64,000 nt of DNA from Lagopus muta. Taxonomy: Eukaryota > Chordata > Aves > Galliformes > Phasianidae. Location: contig NC_064439.1 in assembly GCF_023343835.1 (NCBI RefSeq), positions 19,725,433-19,789,432 on the forward strand, written 5' to 3'. Position 1 is the stretch's first letter, and each line of letters opens with the position of its first letter. This document shows positions 21,301 to 35,434 of this stretch, one piece after another. The notes beneath the pieces were generated by a model that had not been told where the DNA came from, made no database searches, and saw nothing but the letters and a program-made list of their open reading frames with translations. A program made the position numbers and the translations under genes.

Positions 21301-24300
21301 CAGCCATACAGCTGTCCTCTGTGCTTCAGAATATTTCTTGACACGTAAATCAGAGCAGACTTTATGTCCAGGCAAGAGCTACATTTTCTGAAATGCTGTA
21401 ATTTTCAAGCTGTAATAAGCACCTGCTGGAGCTTTAGTTTAGTTTAGTAATGTGGATGTTGTGGTTGCAATTAGGCAGCTGCAGTACATCCCTGACCAAT
21501 CTTTATAGCCCTAGCTTTAAAGTGGATCGGTCACAAATGAGAGCAAACAAAGTTCTGTGAGATGGACAGACACCTTGACTTTTTCGTGCTTTCAACAAAG
21601 TTGAAACTTGCCAGTGACCTGAAGGCGTGTTCCTTTATGCTCTATGAGCTGCCAGTGATTTATGTGGAGTGCAGAATGTGTTTTTAATATAGCTTTCTCA
21701 GGCCTTGCTCCAGACACGAAGCTATTATGTGATGTTCATCTCATCCACTTCCCATCAGAGGAGTGCAGATCTTGCACTCGGTTTTATTACAGACCTTGCT
21801 GCTGTGTGCTTGATGGCTCCTTCTTGTTAATTTGTGCACAGGCCAGGCAAGCTAACAGCAGCGTCTCTGTGTGACAGGGTCCAGTCAGATTAATGAAGAC
21901 TTGCTGAATCCCAGGCACTGCGGTAAAAGATGTTTTCTCTGACAGCTGAACAAATTATTTCTCATTTATTTTACATCTGTGCCAGGTTAATGATGAATAA
22001 ATAGGGTATGTACCTGGCTGGGAGTGTTTATGACATTTTTGCAAGAATGAGCCAAGAGCAGTTTTGATTAAGGATTCTTGACCAAAGGTTAGGAAAGGCT
22101 TTTCAGCTTCTCTCCTCCATTTGAGGAATAATAATTTCTCAGGTCTGTGGGCCTCCAGTGCTGTCACACACTGCGGAGTGAATGCAGAGATTAACTAGTT
22201 TTCTAAAGATAGAAGCACAGACAATGTGCTAATATTTCCACTGCACCTTCGCTGAGGTACAGAGGCTGACAGTGTCCTTGCACATGACCAGTTCACAGCA
22301 TCCTTAGATTACAGCCTGCTTGTCTGCTTTTACTCCTTTTTCTCCTTCAAATCAGTATTGTTGTGTTTTCCTCTATGATCCTATGCTGCTAGGAGCTGGT
22401 TACTTTGTCTCCCTCAGGGGAACATTATGTAGTTCCGTGTGGTGTTTGCAGTGAGTGTATGGCCAAGAATCAAAAGCTACTATGCACACAGCACAGCGAA
22501 ATGCACTTAAGATTGCTTGGCTTTCATTCTCTGAGAAGGCAGCATGGTGGGATATTCACCTTGCCTGACCTGAGCTGCTAAAATCTGGGCTGTAGCTTCA
22601 TGGCGACTCAAGCAGTGATGGCTGGCTGTGCGGCCCAGTCCCCTTCTTGCGCTTCATCCCTTCCTCCATGTGATCTCTGGCACTGTGCCGTTTTGGCACT
22701 TCAAGCTGGCAAAACCTAACCTGGCAACAAAGATAACTGGCTCATGCCAACAGAGCCATGGGAATCTCAGAGTCAAAGCAAAGGAGTGGAACACAGCAGG
22801 GCCCTTTTGGTGCCAGACAGCTCTTGAGTAGGCTCAGCAGTCCCTAAGCTGGGAACTGGCATTGCTGGGGATGTGATGGGCTCCTGGGGGGCAAGTCAGC
22901 AGTGCAGAGTGGTCACCCACCGTTAGTCTGTTCAGTAACAAAGAACTTTGGCTGGAAATACTGTTTCTCAGTTTGTGAGCTGTAAGATTGCACAATCTTG
23001 CATGCAATTTGGCACACCTGTCTTTGCTCATCTCAAACAACATCTGCAGAGATCAGGGCTGAGCAGGTCTGGCAGTTTTGAGAGCAGTTAATCTCACTCC
23101 ATCCTTTGGATGATAGTGAAACATCTGGCAGCTTGTCTGTCTTGACAGAGGTCTCTATCCTGTGTGATACAGGAAGAGAAGCTTAGTGATCCAGGTGGCC
23201 CAGCATCTTCTGTGGCCTCCCCAAACTACCAGATTAAAAAAAAAAATCCTGTTGCTATGTAGTATTTGATTTTATACAGTGCAAATGTTTGGATCTGTTA
23301 ATTTGTCTTAGTTGATTAATCACATAGAACTTGATGCATCGTGGACTCAGTAGCGGAACAGCAGCCAGAAATGGCCACGTTCATAGAATGTTTAATTTGG
23401 AGATCTTTCTCTGTTATGTGCCAAATCTGTGGAGCAAGACCCTGATGCACACAGCTGTGTCTCCAGGGCTCTCAGGTCTGTAAAGCGCATGTCCACTTGT
23501 GTACACAGATGTGTGCAATATCAAGCCCAAGGACTATCCTGTTAAGTGCTTTATTCTGAAACAGCTTTATTTGAAACAGCTGATTAGTCACTTGTGTGCT
23601 GTAATCCGTGGAGGCAGTAAACTTCTTACACATGTACTTGCTGCTTAAATGTGTCCTAGCTGCAAATATTCGCAGCCAGGTAATCCTTTATCTCAGGATG
23701 CTTCAGCAGCTGGTCTTTCTCCTCTCCAAGAATAGCAACAAAGACTTGTTTTAATCCATACAGCTTGGCTCTCTTGATTTTGGATTGTATCATTTTAGGG
23801 AGGAAAGTCATTCGCTGAGTTTCAAAGTTTTAAAGGCTGCTGATCTCTTGGGATACTCTGGAGAAATCATTTGAGGCTTTCAGCTATAGGGCACAATGAG
23901 TGGGAAATTTATATTTATTAAGCTTTGTACCAGATTTTCATCAGGCTCATATTAAGTGTTTCTTAATTAGCTCTAAATTATAATAATGGCCAAGCAAGGC
24001 ATTGAAAGATCTGCAGCATACCACTAAACAAAGGCACTATTACTGTTATTTAGTAGTCTCTTTTGTCAAGTCACATTGCAGAACACCTTCCAATCTTGTG
24101 CCTTGGCTCACAAGGGAACTGCCCCTTGTCACTGGGTGGCCGCGCACCAATCCAGCTTGGAAGTGGTCTCTGCACATTCTTCATGTCAAGCAAATGTAAG
24201 CAATATGACAAGTTAAACCATTAGGATTACATCAGTCTGGATTTCCTATAGACCAAGGACCCATGCATTAATTATACTTAATACTGTGATGTATGACAGT

Positions 24301-25130
24301 TTACTGAGCTAACATCCCTGTGTGTGAGTAGTAACTGCCCTTCAGTGGCCAGTGTTGGCACATACTGATTTAAGGATGAAAACACTCTGACAGTGCTTCT
24401 CTATTGCATATACCAGAACTGCTAGAGCTTCTTTTATTCCTTGTTGAATACAGGAAGAAATGACATTTTTGCATTGCCATCAAATAATCAGTAATTTACC
24501 CTTTTGCTAAATTATGAGGTAGATTTAGCAGTATAACATGCCACATAAGTTGCTGCACCTGATACAGCTTTGTCTTGTGGTTTCTTTTTCTTCCTGTGTT
24601 TTCTTGCTGCTTTCCATTGAGGGAGACAACTCAAAAAACTGAGCGATGGAAGTATTTTAATGACTGCACCATTAAATCATGGTACAGTGGCAAGAGGCCA
24701 TCAGAATGAATAATGCTAATGGCTGGGACAGGATATTCTAGTCTAAGACAAGATTATGGATTTTAGTTCCTTCAGTGTTTAGTCCCTGACAAGGGAAGGT
24801 TCTGTCACAGCAAGTCAGCATCCTGCTAGGTTTTTCAGCTCTTGGCTCAGCTGTGAGCTGTTTCCCTAAGAAAACCTTTCTACTTCTTATTGTATTTTTT
24901 GGCAGTGTTTATGGTACAGAATCATTCCTAAAGTCTTGTGAAATTGAAATGCAGTAGCTGAATTTTCTGTTGTTTTGTATGCAGATTTTATATAGTAGCT
25001 TCAGATGTATTCTTTATGTTAATATTCTTAATGTTGTTTTCCTCAAGCATTAAATTAAATTTATTTTAAAATATTCACTGTATTTTATTCTATCAGAGTA
25101 AGCTGCAGGGAAAGTTATATAACCACACAC
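15321..25130. other. Intergenic sequence, ST8SIA6 to VIM (left part)
   Basis: About 9.8 kb of AT-rich sequence without a supportable gene. It includes a 24-bp tandem duplication at 17821-17868 and a 14-bp palindrome (CATTAACGTTAATG) at 19910-19923. A locally GC-richer stretch lies near 17390-17760, of unknown role. No open frame here is longer than about 93 codons and none shows a recognisable domain. Confidence 0.55.
17821..17868. repeat. 24-bp tandem duplication
   Basis: Two adjacent 24-bp units, TTATAAAGAATCTATTTATA plus ATTG and TTATAAAGAGCCTGTTTATA plus ACTG, differ at four positions. A partial third unit may precede them. Confidence 0.7.
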
Positions 25131-25683
25131 ACAGAGATACAGAATGGCTGAGGGTGGAAGGGACCTCGGATATCATCTGGTCTAAGCCCCCTTCTCAAGC
25201 AGGGATACCTAGAACACATTGCACGTGATCACATCCTGGTGGGTTTTGAATATCTCCAGAGAAGGAGTCTGCTCAACCCCCCTGGCAGTGTTTTCCAGTG
25301 CTCTGTACCCTCACAGCACAGGATTTTTCCTCGTATTCATGTGGAAATTGCTGTATTTCAGTTTGTGCCTGTAGCCTCTTGCCCTGTCACTGGGCACCAT
25401 TGAAGAGTCTGGTCCCATCCTCTTGACACCTTCCCTTAAGATATTTATAAGTTTAGATAAGGCCCAGCTCTCCCAGATTTTCCTCCTGAGCGGTGCTCGT
25501 GCTCCAGTCTCCTACTCATCCTTGTAGCTCTCTGCTGGACTCTCTCCAGTAGCTCCAGGTCTCTGTACTGGAGGCCCAGCACTGGACACAGCACTCCAGG
25601 TGTTCCTCCTCTGAGGCTGAGTAGAGAGGGAAGATCACCTCTCTCAAGTTCTTGGCAGTGCTTTTCCTAATGCACCTGTAAAA
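25131..25683 (-). repeat. CR1 LINE, minus strand
   Basis: A 550-bp minus-strand CR1 3' region with a near-continuous match to the typical form: GGGTGGAAGGGACCTCGGAT, TCATCTGGTCTAAGCCCCCT, TGGGTTTTGAATATCTCCAG, TTTTTCCTCGTATTCATGTG, TAGCTCTCTGCTGGACTCTC and GGCCCAGCACTGGACACAGC. No coding capacity is retained. Confidence 0.9.
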
Positions 25684-26824
25684 TAACAATAATGCAATTG
25701 AAATCATTTGTAAGGGTATCTGACTGATTACTAGGAGGGTATTTTCATTAGTCTTTTGTTTTCTACAGGTTTTTGTAGATTTACCTTTCTAAAGGAGGCT
25801 AACACACCACCTTTGTTGGTTTAGCTCAAGAAATACAAGCAAGGAGACTGGTAAACGGTGAGGTTTTACATGGAACTACTGCTAAGGGATGCCAAGTGCA
25901 TGTTTTCTTCTTTTTCAGAGGTGTGTCAAAATGTAATTTCCACAGTAGCTGCTTTTTCTTTTTTTTTTTCTTTCCCAGAAGTTTCGTTGTCTGTCAGAGT
26001 TGCACTGTTTGCGTTCATTTCTGTTCCGATCTCTTCAATGGCACTGTCCAAGCAGAGCTTACCCAGCTTGGAGCTGGTATCGTGTTCCTCAAGCACCAAA
26101 CTGTGTGAAGCTGCTAGCAGAGGCTCTGCAGCTGCTGTTTCCAAGAAGCTGCTGTCTCTAAAATTCTCTCAGTGCTGAATTTATTAATGTTTTCAGATGT
26201 GAACTTGATATTGTCTGTTTGCACATGAGTAGTGTGCGTGCAGCCTAACATAGAAGTGTCTCTACGCAGGATTTAGGAGGAGGCATAGAAAGCCCCTCAA
26301 ACGTGTGTGTGCTTTTATTACAGAAAACCAAGATAAAGTTGTATTGTTGAGACATCTGTTAGCTGGTTTATGTTATGCTTTGTTTTCATGTTTTAAGTGC
26401 CTAATGATTTTTTTTTGTCAAGGAGGCAATGGTTTCACTGGTATAACGCGTACTTGGAATTCTGCACTTGTTACTTGCTCTGTAATAGAATATTTTTGCA
26501 GTTTCTGTTTGGAAATAAAGACTTATTAGGCATAATTGTGATTTTATTTTTCCTTTTTGAATTCCTGAGTCTTAATAACAGCTTCAGTCTTTTCTGTTCC
26601 TGTATGGCAGTGCAATTAACCATTTTCTTTTGTTACTTCTAATGCCTGGATTTTTATTTTTTTTAATTTCTAAAAATTTTTTTAGCAAATGAATTGAAGA
26701 AAAATCAAACAAGAAAAAAAATCATTCTCTAAATTCAGCTATCAATTTGGAACAATATCCCTAAAAGCAACTGAACACTTTGAAATGTGATTAACTGGAA
26801 ATGTTAAAACCAGTCATGTAAAAG

Positions 26825-26922
26825 ATTTTCATAGGAAGCACTGATCACAAATACACACCTAGTAGACACGTATCTTGTAGGCCACAAGGTTTTGCTTATA
26901 GAGTACATACACAGAGATCTGT
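26825..26922. repeat. 98-bp direct repeat, copy 1
   Basis: Runs from ATTTTCATAGGAAGCACTGA to ACACAGAGATCTGT. It matches 27772-27869 at 96 of 98 positions by direct comparison; flanks are unrelated on both sides. Confidence 0.9.
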
Positions 26923-27771
26923 AGTGAGTGAATTTCGAATGTATGAATTTCAGAAGAAAGTCTTTTCCTTCACTGCAGTTATTTTCCCTTCAAGGCACAA
27001 TAAGGCCATATAGCTTCTGTGCTACTTACTGTGACTTCTCCAAATAGAAGCTGACCGTCTCATCAACTCAAGGCAAACAGATATATACAGCTGTTTTGTG
27101 ATGTGGACTATTATCCTTTAGGGCCCTCTAGGGACTGAACTGTAATTGCCAAATGTTATTACAGCCAAAAGAGAGGGTTAGAACTGAAAGGTTTTATTTG
27201 ACATCACAGACCACCAAGTGGCTTCCGCCCAAAGGTGAAGGTCTGGGTGGTTGTCGCCCGTCTCCTTCCTGTAGTGTGTCAGTCTTCCATAGATCAAAAA
27301 AAAAACAAAGAACTTTGCTGGAATTGCATGTATGAGTGATACAGATGCAAATATGTCCTCATAAACCAAAATATTTCTAAAGCAGAAGTGTAATTTCTGT
27401 GGTGTAAAGAAATAAAAAATTAAAATGATCTTAACTATCTCAAATATTTAGCTGATTGGCCATTATTTGCCAAAAGAGCAGCACTGGCTTGTGATGAGGG
27501 CTGCTTGGTCCAGGTGCAGAGTAAGTGAGCACTGCCCTAGACAAGCCATTGCATCTTCCTCATCCTCTGCTCAGATAGGGAGCAGTCGGCAAAAAGCTGA
27601 CAAGCAAGGGAAGAGCAGGAAGTGTCTGTGCCCTGAACTCAGATGGCCAGATAGTTTGCTTCTAAATCACAGCGAGCAGAAACCATCCTCCTATGGAGAG
27701 AGCATATTGGATGATGATAGCGGCCCTGCTATGGGAAACACATGATCATTGGTGTTAAAAGGACTTAAGAC

Positions 27772-27869
27772 ATTTTCATAGAAAGCACTGATCACAAATA
27801 CACACCTAGTAGACACGTATCTTGTAGGCCACAAGGTTTTGCTTATAGAGTACATACACAGATATCTGT
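27772..27869. repeat. 98-bp direct repeat, copy 2
   Basis: Same orientation as copy 1, with starts 947 bp apart. The two differences are G/A in CATAGRAAGC and G/T in ACAGAKATCTG. Confidence 0.9.
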
Positions 27870-30800
27870 TTGAAATCTTTTGTAGCAAGATTGGCCAAAA
27901 CCAGGCTAGGTTTACCTCCACCCTCAAAATACTGTCAGGTAAAAAGCGTCACGTGAAGATGTTGCAACGTAAAGATACTTATGTTCATTTGGTTACTCCA
28001 GGAGAAGAGAATGGCTAAACCCAGTCCACACAATGAAAGTCATGGCAGTGGGCTAGCATTCTTAGGGTCGTGACCATACCACAGCCCTCAGCTGCAAAAA
28101 TACACATATGGGCTGAAGAAAACTATCAGCATTTTAAAAAGAGAGAAGGAGCTTCCTCCTGAGGGGCCCTTGATCTAGTGTCTGAATGTGCCTGGGATTT
28201 GAGATTCATATACAAGTTTTAGCTTGTATACTCTTATATACTGCATGATTCTGTGCCATCCTCACTCTGTGGCCAGAGCCAATTCATTGCAGCTGGGAGT
28301 GGTAGATTCTCACAGACTGTGGGGACTGATAGATGGAACCATCTGGTAAATGGAGATGCCCTAATGAAAGCCTTAGCTCTTAAGTATATAAATGCAGATG
28401 AAACTCTTTTATCATGTAAGTGAAGAAAGAGAAAGTCCAGCAAGTTCTGTATTTAAGCTGTTGCCCATTTTCTGCAGCACAGAGAATCAAAGCTGAATTA
28501 GTCCAGAAGGTCACGTCCTGCTGCTGTTATTGGAGGAAGAAACACTGGGTGTGCTGGAAAAAAATATAAGTATTAGAAATGGAAAAACTTTCATCTTCTA
28601 AATTATTTTATTAGGCATTTTGGGAGACTTTAGGGGCAGAAATAATTGGACTGAATTGTAAAAGCAATGCTGCTTCTATAACTCTCAACCTGCAAGGGCA
28701 TTAGTTCTTTTGTTCAGCTTTTAATATTCTTTGTAAGATAGAAAATTGCTCTTTTACTATGTATGGAGTTTTACAGGAGAAAAAACACTCAGTAATGGCC
28801 CCTCAATTTGAGCTTCACCATGAACAAATAAATACACATTACGCAGAATTTGCTGTTTGCTAGGGAGGCAGTCCTGTACTTTCTCTACCATCTAACAGGG
28901 CTCAGTCCTAGCCTCTGCCTGAGGACTGTGATCAACTCCTGCCTGGAATGGTCAGCAGCTGGGTGCCTACAGCTCCTTCCAGAAAGGCAGAAATTGCAAA
29001 TGTGAATCACCTGTACAAGAGGAAAGAGTTGGGCTGTAAGTATGATGCCTTGGTAAACATCCTAAAACTGGGTTATGATATAAAGGAGGAACAAAGGAGT
29101 CTCATCCTACCTGGATTTTAAATGAATCAATTGTGGTCTTCCAAAATGCAGAGTTGTTGGGGAAGGGTTCAGGGCTGATTGCAAAGAAGACAAAAGTATT
29201 CTCTGAGGCAGTGGAAGAGAAGTAAAAGAGGCCAGATTTAATATCTTTTGGATACATTTATGCTCAATGTGTTACAGAGAAATGTGATGAAGGAAGGGTG
29301 AGGGATCGTTATTAAGTGACATGGGTGATGACCTACAAGGGGAGATTATGGTACTTTAAAATTAAACATGCTGTTGTTCATCAAATGCTAAAGTTGAATA
29401 ACTTCCTTTCAAAGAGCCAAACATTGAAGTTCCAGATGGCAGCTGCAGGAGGCAGATCTAGCAGCTGTGACACAGGTTGACTGGCTGGTTTTGGACACCT
29501 CACTTTGCTATAAAGCTGAATGAGGCAGTAGAGGGAAACAGCCTGCGATTTGTCTTGCCAACTACAGTCTCAGCTTCAAGGTAGGATGACTTGTGTGCTA
29601 AGCTCTGTGGTCCATAATAACCAGATGCTTTTTCATAGCCAGAGTAACTACTTGGTATGTAAATTTCTACATCACAAACTCCTGCTCTTTTTCAGATGAG
29701 TTCCATCGTTCCTGTCCAACAGTTCTCTTCCCTATGTTGAATGGTTTTTAACAGTGCCTTAATTACAGAGCTCTGAACTCTCTTGGCCCTGCTTGCTGTT
29801 CTATAATATGGATAATAATTTCTAGGATGAAATCTCTTTTTCTGAATATATTTAACATCTTTTATAAGAGTCTAAAATAGAAACTCTGAGAACATTAACT
29901 TAGAGCACTTTTCAAGTTCATCTTACTTGCAGTGCATTAAAGTGAAGTGACAAGTGAGGTGTGACGTGAAGTAATTATACTGATTGTGTTGTATGTTCTC
30001 TGCAGGAGCTGAATGATTTGCTGAGGATATTAATTTCAAAAGCCAGACAGCAAGAGATCAGCTGAGATGAAAGATCACTGCAAAGTGACCTCACACCAGG
30101 GGAAAAGAAAAGAAGAGGAGGGTGTGGTTAAGAGCAGGAATTTAGTGCTGTATAGTCTAGCAGTGAACCACAGCAGATGCATTTTGATACCAAAGGTGAT
30201 CTTCATGTGACTATGGTCACGGTCTGTGGAGAGAAGGGGAGCATAATTCACCTGGCTTATTTTAGATATCGACATCGGGATGTGGTAAATTAATACCCCA
30301 GGCTCACAGGTTTATAAAACTTGGTCAGAATTTCTGCAATTAGATGCTTCACTTCCAGGGTCCACAGAGTTGGTGAAGTGTAGGTGTGTACAAACCTAAA
30401 ATGAGCCACCACCTGCCTTATCTATATGTAATCATGAGCTTGTCTGATCACTACACCTGTGACATTAGATTTCATGACAGTGGAAACTGTAGCTAAGTAG
30501 AGACAGCATATAATGAGAACTGGTTGATTGGGACCTTTGTCAACAATAAACACAGTAAACTAAATTTCTTTGATCTTTAAAATAATTTTCAGTCATGAGA
30601 AGTTAATAAGAATTTCAAAGCTTTTCTCCATGAAATGTTCACTGTTGAAATCAGTTTTGAATTTGTGTAGTTAAACTGTTATACATCCCTGAACAGATAA
30701 ATTAAAATTAGTTTAATCCTATTGTACTTTGGCTTTAGCTTAGTTTGGCAGTCTAGCACTGCAAGTAATGCTTTCACTTAGGGATTGTCACTGCTTCACT

Positions 30801-33212
30801 TCAATAAATTAATTAGCAAGACATAAAGTGAGTGAATCTGAGGAGCTTTGAGAGCTGTGGGCTAGATCTTCCCCAGAGAACTAAAACCACTGGTAGGTGG
30901 GTGCCGCTTCTCAGTGTAACACAGCATTAATGAAGAAGTTGTCATGAAGCTTGTTTAGGTGGCATATTCCTTGAGTCTGTTTATCTATGCTCAGAGAAGG
31001 AGGTAGGCAGAAGGAAAAGCATGACCCAGTGTTAACAAGGAACTCCATCTTTGATCCATTCCACACTACTTCATCTATCATCTGCCAGAAGAAAAAAAAA
31101 AACAAAGACTAACTACATTTGTTTGACTGAAGCGTTGATTTGGCCAAGAAACAAGGCTTTGTCACATCCAAACAAAATGAAAACAAAAATCTGTAATCGG
31201 AATAGCCATCATGGTTACTGAGTCAGACTCTACAGGGCTAAACACAGGCAATTCCTGAGCTGCATGCTTGAGGATGCCTGGACAACTGTATTTTCAGCTG
31301 ATAAGGCTCAGTCAGTACTGAAGAGGAAGCTGGCCAATGGAGCCTATCCTCTGAAAAGCTAGAAGTCTGGGTGCACCTGATCCTCATCAGCTGTCAGTGA
31401 ACTTTTTGGAAATGGCTCTTCTGTCTCCTCCACCATGGTGATGATACACCTCCAATAAAGCTAATTTGGACAAGGTGTTTAGCTTTTTGACAGGTAATAT
31501 AGAAGAAAGGATCATCTTGCTCACTGGTTAAGGTTCTATCTTTTTATGACACCATTACCTGCATCAGTACTCCAACCTCTGCAATTCAGGTACCATCTGC
31601 AGGCCTGTTGTTGAGAAGTGATGCTAAGCAATTTCTGGCCATCAGGAATCTTCTCTCTTTCCGTCCCACACACACCCTTGGAAATGAGGCATGATTTTGC
31701 TGTTCAGAGAGAAGGATGCCTTTGTAAGGATCTTTTTCCATGTAGTGATAGTAGTCAGCAGTCTCTTGATTTTTCTCTATGGCCAAACACTTCATCCCAT
31801 GTTATTCCCTCTTTAAAATGGGAGAAGTGATGTCCCAGTAATGCCACAGAGGTAAATACACTACATCTTGAGATTTGTTTTTGTTCTACATGATGAAGTC
31901 TATGTATGGACTGCAGATATACAGCTTTCTTTCTCTTTTAAAACTTCAGTTCACTTACTGCTGCTGTTTCACAGCTTGATCTGTATGGTTGGGCCATAAT
32001 ATAGAGCACAACTGAATGGTTGAATTACAAAGACAAAACAAATTAGAAGAACAAGGAGAGAATTAAACACTTTTGATCAGCCTTTCTCCTGCACTTACTA
32101 TTTAATTTAAACCAGAGCTGTTTCTTTCTGTAGTAGTCATTCATCTCCAAGAAGTGAAAATACACTTGCAAAACTAATAAATGTGAATCTATTTGCAAAG
32201 ATATGTATTTATGCGCCTGGCACTTCAGGGTGTTTAGAGGGTAATCTCAAACTGTGAGCACAGCACTCTGTAAATTTTGAAGCGATTTTTCTAAATGTCA
32301 AGTATTTATTACATGAAAAAAACATTTGGAGTGTGGAGCAGGTCCCTGGTGATATATGGTGCATTTGGGGAAGGGCTTCTTGGATGAACGGAAATAATGT
32401 TGGAGTGCTGAAAAGCAAATCCTCTGCTTGAAATTTCTTTGTGTACATGGAAAGGAAATTGAACAAAGCTGGAAAGCTAGTCAAGTATTTTGCTTTGTCT
32501 CTTGCATAAACTTAATATAAAATAGTGATTTTCCAAGCCTTTTATATGTAAGCTTATTCCAGCTTTTCTTAGTCTGCGGCATGTCTACCTCCTCAGCTCA
32601 GATTGCTGCTGTCTCCTTCTCATCCCCTTAACAGCTCCAGAGGGCTCAGTTCAGACTGCAGGCAAATAAAGCCTGCAGGATTTATTCATGTTAGCTTTTA
32701 CCCACGTAATACCTCACCTTAATGGCAACATATCTCAAAGTGCAAAGTAGTGAAGTGCATCTCTCTGACTGGAGGCTGATGATGAGCTGGAAGTTTTACT
32801 CACCTCCCTTGGAAGACTGACTTCATGCCTCAGCCTCTAATGCTCCTCAAGAGAAAAATAGCCAATATAGTTGGTTCTTTGTGGTCAGTCTAGGAGTTAG
32901 TAAAATGCTTTCTACCAATAGCACTATAACAGTTTCCCCTCTGCTTTTATGCCTCTTTTTGTGTCCAGATATAGCCTTATATTCCCTATCTACACTGCAG
33001 CTAGTGCATATTCTGAAGCTACCATATTACTGTTCTGTACTGTTTGGGTTCAGTCTGCAGATGTCTGTGATGTTTCTGATGGAGCTAAGGAAAGCCTTTC
33101 AGTTCCTGGGCAAAGTGATACACACTGAGATACCGATACACTGCTTGATGCTCTACTGAGTGCAGTGCATCTCACTATCACTGCAGTGTGGGGCAGCAGC
33201 ACAGGAAGCTGT

Positions 33213-33735
33213 GATCACAGAATCAGTAAGTTTGGATAAGACCTCTAAGATCATCTAATTCAACCATCAACACGTCACCACCATATCATTGAACCATGTC
33301 CCTCAGTGCCACATCTACCCTTTTCTTGAATGCCTTCAGGAGGAGTGACTACACAACCTCCCTGGGCAGCTTGTTCCAGTACCTCACCGCTCTTTTGGGG
33401 AATAAATTTCTCCTTATACCCAATCAGAACCTCTTCTGGTGCAACTTAAGGCATTTACTTCCTTTCCTCTCTCTAGTTACATGGGAGAAGAGGCCAAATC
33501 CCACCTTGATACAATCTCCTTTCAGGTAGTTGTAGAGAGCAACAAGGTCTCCCTTGAGTCACCTCTTCTCCAGACTGAAAAATTCCAGTTTCCTCAGCTG
33601 CTCCACATATGACTTGTGCTTCAGACCCCTTACCATCTTTGTTGCTCTTCTCTGGACACACTCCACACAAGGAAGCCTCGATGTCTTTCTTGTAGTGAGG
33701 GGCCCAAAAATATGCCAGTGCATGCTCCAAACTTG
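33213..33735 (-). repeat. CR1 LINE, minus strand
   Basis: Minus-strand CR1 3' region: ATCACAGAATCAGTAAGTTT, AAGATCATCTAATTCAACCA, GTGCCACATCTACCCTTTTC, CCTGGGCAGCTTGTTCCAGT, TTGTTGCTCTTCTCTGGACA, and GGGGCCCAAAAATATGCCAG near its left-hand consensus end. Diverged, no ORF. Confidence 0.9.
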
Positions 33736-35434
33736 CCATCTTTATCTGGTCCACCTCACTGGGACCTTCAAATCAATGCAACCTCCTATAGAGACCCACC
33801 TGTGAGAGGAAAAAAGAAATCTTCATACAGTGTGTGTAACTATACAGTCAGTAGGGATATCACTACCCAGTCCTTCAGGAGTTTGCCAGGTAGAGAGGTG
33901 TATCTATGGACTTGAGCTAGGTTACGCTGACTCAATAGGTCAGTGGTGGCATCAGGTTACCCAACTGCATTGTTGTCAGTGCTGCTTTCCTCATGCTTAA
34001 GGTACCAACCTGTGAAGGCATAAGCAAGGATCTTGGCCAGCCCCCTCCCTCATCCCCCCCCCAAAGTCAGAGCTCCCACATTCCTCCTGAGAGCTGAGTG
34101 CCAGGCAGATGGGGGGCAGAAGGGTCTCTAGTGGGTAGAGTCTCTTCCCTGTGGGTCTCTACCCTGAGACAAGGTGTGTGAAAAGAGGCCCTGCATCTTA
34201 ATAGTTCATCTTATACATTCGGGGAAGAGAATTAACAAGCTTTCATCTGAAACCCTTTCTCATGTCTAAAACAGGTGACACAATGTTCAAAGCAGTTGCT
34301 TCAAGTTCAATTATATACACTGGAGCTGCACTGCGTGAAGGAAAAGGTGGTTAGACACTTACGGATAAAAGGCGAGAAATGCTAAGAATATATCTTGCAA
34401 AGGAAAGAGAGAGATACATAATTTATACTTTGTGTGAAAAGTGAAAGGTTAGCGGTGATGAGGACAGAGCAGTTGCAGGTACTGATATTAAATATCCAAC
34501 CAGGAAGTAAAAATGCTCTGGAAGTCCACTTCAATCAAGCTGAACTTCAAAAGGAAGCTTTCATCAAACATAAGCACCAATTCTTATTAAAAAAAAAAAA
34601 AAAAAAAAGTAAGAAAAAAGAAAAAAGTAAAAAGAAACTAAAAGGCTGAAAGTTGAGAAGACACAAAGAGACAGTTTGATACCATATTAAACACTGAACA
34701 CTGCCTCTTATATTGCAGAAAACCCTCTTAAAAACAAATAAACAAGCAAACAAAACCACAGCAAAACAGCTCAATTAAAAAAAAAAAAAGAGATGAATAT
34801 TAAAGTTGACGAAAATCACGTTCACATGAGAAAAACAGAAAATTCTGGAAAGTAAATGAAAAGTAAATCTCCAGATCAAATAGCTCAAGAGGCAAGTTGC
34901 TAATAAAAAATACTTTCACACACATCCAAAACATTATGCCTACTTGAAACTTAGTGCAACTTCAAATGAAAAAGTGAAGAGGCAGAAGAATTACTCAACA
35001 GAAGTAAGGCCATAGGAAAATTATTGCATGATTACAGCTTGATAATAAGGTCAGGGAGCCCCATGTCATAGGTTAAGAACAAACTCAAACTGAAGAGGCT
35101 TAGGGACAAATAGGTAAGAAAAATAGGGGATGACAACAATAAAATAAGTCTGAAGTGACTCAAGGGAAAACTGCTCATTGCTAGTTCAGTTGCTGCATTC
35201 AGTGCTGGAGCAATAGTCAATGGCCAGTAAAACTTCAGACTCCAATAAGGCTCCAGGCCAGCGCTGAAATCTACGGAGCAATAAATCTAACATTTTTATC
35301 TTGTAAAATCAGAAGAAGAAACTGTAAAAGCAACTATACTGAGTAAAATTCCACATGCATTTTTTTCCTGAGGAAGTCACGCCTCATGAATCTAGTGGAG
35401 ATGTCTGTAAGGATTTTACAAGTTTGGTAGGAGC
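33736..35434. other. Intergenic, A-rich stretch
   Basis: No gene. It contains a C-run near 34052-34062, a 20-base A-run at 34589-34608 followed by an A/G-rich tract to about 34640, and a second A-run near 34777-34789. Confidence 0.6.

Larger units (their letters stand above)
25684..33212. other. Intergenic sequence with a 98-bp direct repeat
   Basis: About 7.5 kb without a supportable gene or a clear LINE copy. The notable element is the near-identical pair at 26825-26922 and 27772-27869. Otherwise it is AT-rich unique-looking sequence with short T- and A-runs. Confidence 0.55.

Noticed and set aside
26825-27869. The 98-bp pair as LTRs of a small element
   Set aside because: The ends do not start TG or end CA, no target duplication flanks the unit, and the sequence between the copies has no retroviral or primer-binding look.
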